A DNA stretch of 64,000 bases from Nectonema munidae (taxonomy: Eukaryota; Nematomorpha; Nectonematoida; Nectonematidae). The stretch is taken from NCBI GenBank assembly GCA_030549495.1, contig JAUIRK010000509.1, forward strand, positions 1,888,501 through 1,952,500. The letters are read 5' to 3'. The translations under genes and the position numbers were made by a program. Shown piece by piece: positions 62,900-64,000 of the stretch. Within the stretch, counting starts at the first letter, position 1. Each line of letters starts with the position of its first letter. The notes below the pieces were generated by a model. It was not told where the DNA came from. It searched no databases and was given only the letters and a program-made list of their open reading frames with translations.

Positions 62900-63990
62900 A
62901 AGTTTATTTATAGGGAAATTTGCTTAAGGAGAAAAATAGTAAATTTTCTTTAGGGAATTTTTTCAGAGTCAAATGATAACTTATGAGCACCAGGTTGATA
63001 TTTTGTTAATGTTGTTAAGTGTAAGTTATGTAGTTCATTATAGTCTTTGTGAGTAGATAAAATAAGAATGTGATGAGCTTTAAGAATGATTTGAGTGTTC
63101 AGAATTGATATAGCGAGGCAATCATTCAAATTAACTGAAAAGAGAACGTCGAAGAAATGTCTGAGCAATTGACTATGGAGACGAATTGTAGCCATTTAGC
63201 ATTATGTTAGTTTTTCTGCCTTAAAGGTACGATTTAATGAGAGATAGGTGATAGGTCTTTACTAGATAATAATTCAAATTTTTTAAGTTTTATTAAAAAA
63301 GGTTTCAAGATGAACACAATTAAAAGCTATGATAAGGTCTAAAGAAGTAAAAAGCGTGATTATTCTGGTTTAGGTTATTGAAGAGAATTTTCATTAGAAT
63401 TTCAATACACTTTTTTGAAGGGAAAATAATTGTCTTGAAAAATTATTTCCTTTATAATGAAGAAACAAAGAAGTTGTGTCTGTAAACTGGGTTCAAAGCA
63501 TTTGGATAAAGCAGGGAGATAAGTAACAGGTCAATAGTTTGTGCAGTAATTTATTACCTTCTTGGGAATAGAAAGAATAAAAGTTATTTTGAGCGACAAA
63601 GGAAAGGTGCTCTGATTAATACCAGTTTTGCTTTATTTATTTAATTATAGAGTCGCTGATATCGGTATGATTGAATGTAAAGTTATTTCTTCGTAAATAA
63701 AGATATGTATTTGAGAGTTATTTTAGATGTGTGTATTTTAGCACTTTAGAAGTAATGTTGAATGCTTGGTAGTTTTAAAACTCTGAAAAAAACGTTAGCA
63801 ATATCATCTTTATTAAATAGATCTTCGATTTCTTCTTTTTGCTTAAAGTAGGGAAAAGTGCCATAACTTTCCAGAAAGAATTTTTGTCTTTGTTGATAGC
63901 ATACGTTTTGTAAAATGGAGTTTTTTTAGATTTCATTTTATTTGCAATTAAGTTGAGAAGTTCTTTAAAACTAAAAAAAAAATTGGAATT
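62900..63990 (-). pseudogene. decayed LINE reverse transcriptase
   Basis: Minus-strand translations in several frames read KTYAINKDKNSFWKVMALFP, ITFILSIPKK, NYCTNYRPVTYLPALSKCFE (the YRPIxLLPxLSKxFE block of non-LTR reverse transcriptases), and in an 81-codon frame (63195-62950) HHILILSTHKDYNELHNLHL, which lies where YADDTxL...NYNEL is expected. Many stops and frameshifts; likely CR1/Jockey-like but not certain. It lies in the 5' intron of sno, in the same orientation. Confidence 0.65.
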
Positions 63991-64000
63991 GTTAGACCTT

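Noticed and set aside
1-64000. CRISPR arrays, operons, riboswitches or a prokaryote-type defence cluster
   Set aside because: The window is intron-rich eukaryotic DNA; no spaced identical repeats or prokaryotic gene arrangement were found.

Overview
The window is AT-rich animal genomic DNA, and I think most likely arthropod. It mixes introns of 55-66 bp with introns of 1-5 kb. Its repeats are hAT, Tigger/pogo, piggyBac and non-LTR remnants, as is common in arthropods. A crustacean such as a copepod is possible, but nothing here fixes the species.

One host gene fills almost the whole window. On the minus strand, 25 coding exons between 62133 and 1668 encode the C-terminal 1,259 residues of a strawberry notch protein (Drosophila sno, vertebrate SBNO1/SBNO2), a DExD/H-type helicase-like nuclear regulator. 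All 25 exons join in phase with GT-AG introns, total 3,780 nt including the stop, and carry Walker A, DECH, SAT, and motif V/VI sequences plus the conserved C-terminal domain. The start codon and poorly conserved N-terminus lie beyond 64000. I saw no other host gene.

Everything else is intron or flank. 1-1667 is 3' UTR and downstream DNA. 1769-13150 (introns 24-22) holds degenerate tandem repeats, hAT ends, a fold-back element, CA-rich DNA and an unassigned 2.16-kb DNA transposon with a 10-bp target duplication. 13945-29018 (introns 20-18) holds a 5'-truncated LINE, a Tigger element, hAT elements and a decayed piggyBac-like transposase. 29132-46995 (introns 17-8) is mostly unrecognised AT-rich DNA. 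It also contains a 54-bp duplication, a homopolymer block that looks like an assembly error, a LINE endonuclease fragment and a hAT copy with a perfect 8-bp target duplication. 47205-61269 (introns 6-2) contains a piggyBac element inserted in a Tigger copy, a tRNA-like sequence, a Tc1-like fragment and a second Tigger element. 62900-64000 is a decayed LINE reverse transcriptase.

I found no convincing new multi-gene system. The most novel items are the unassigned transposon at 10482-12644 and the nested piggyBac/Tigger insertion. Assignments come from remembered family consensus sequences and hand translation, without database searches.
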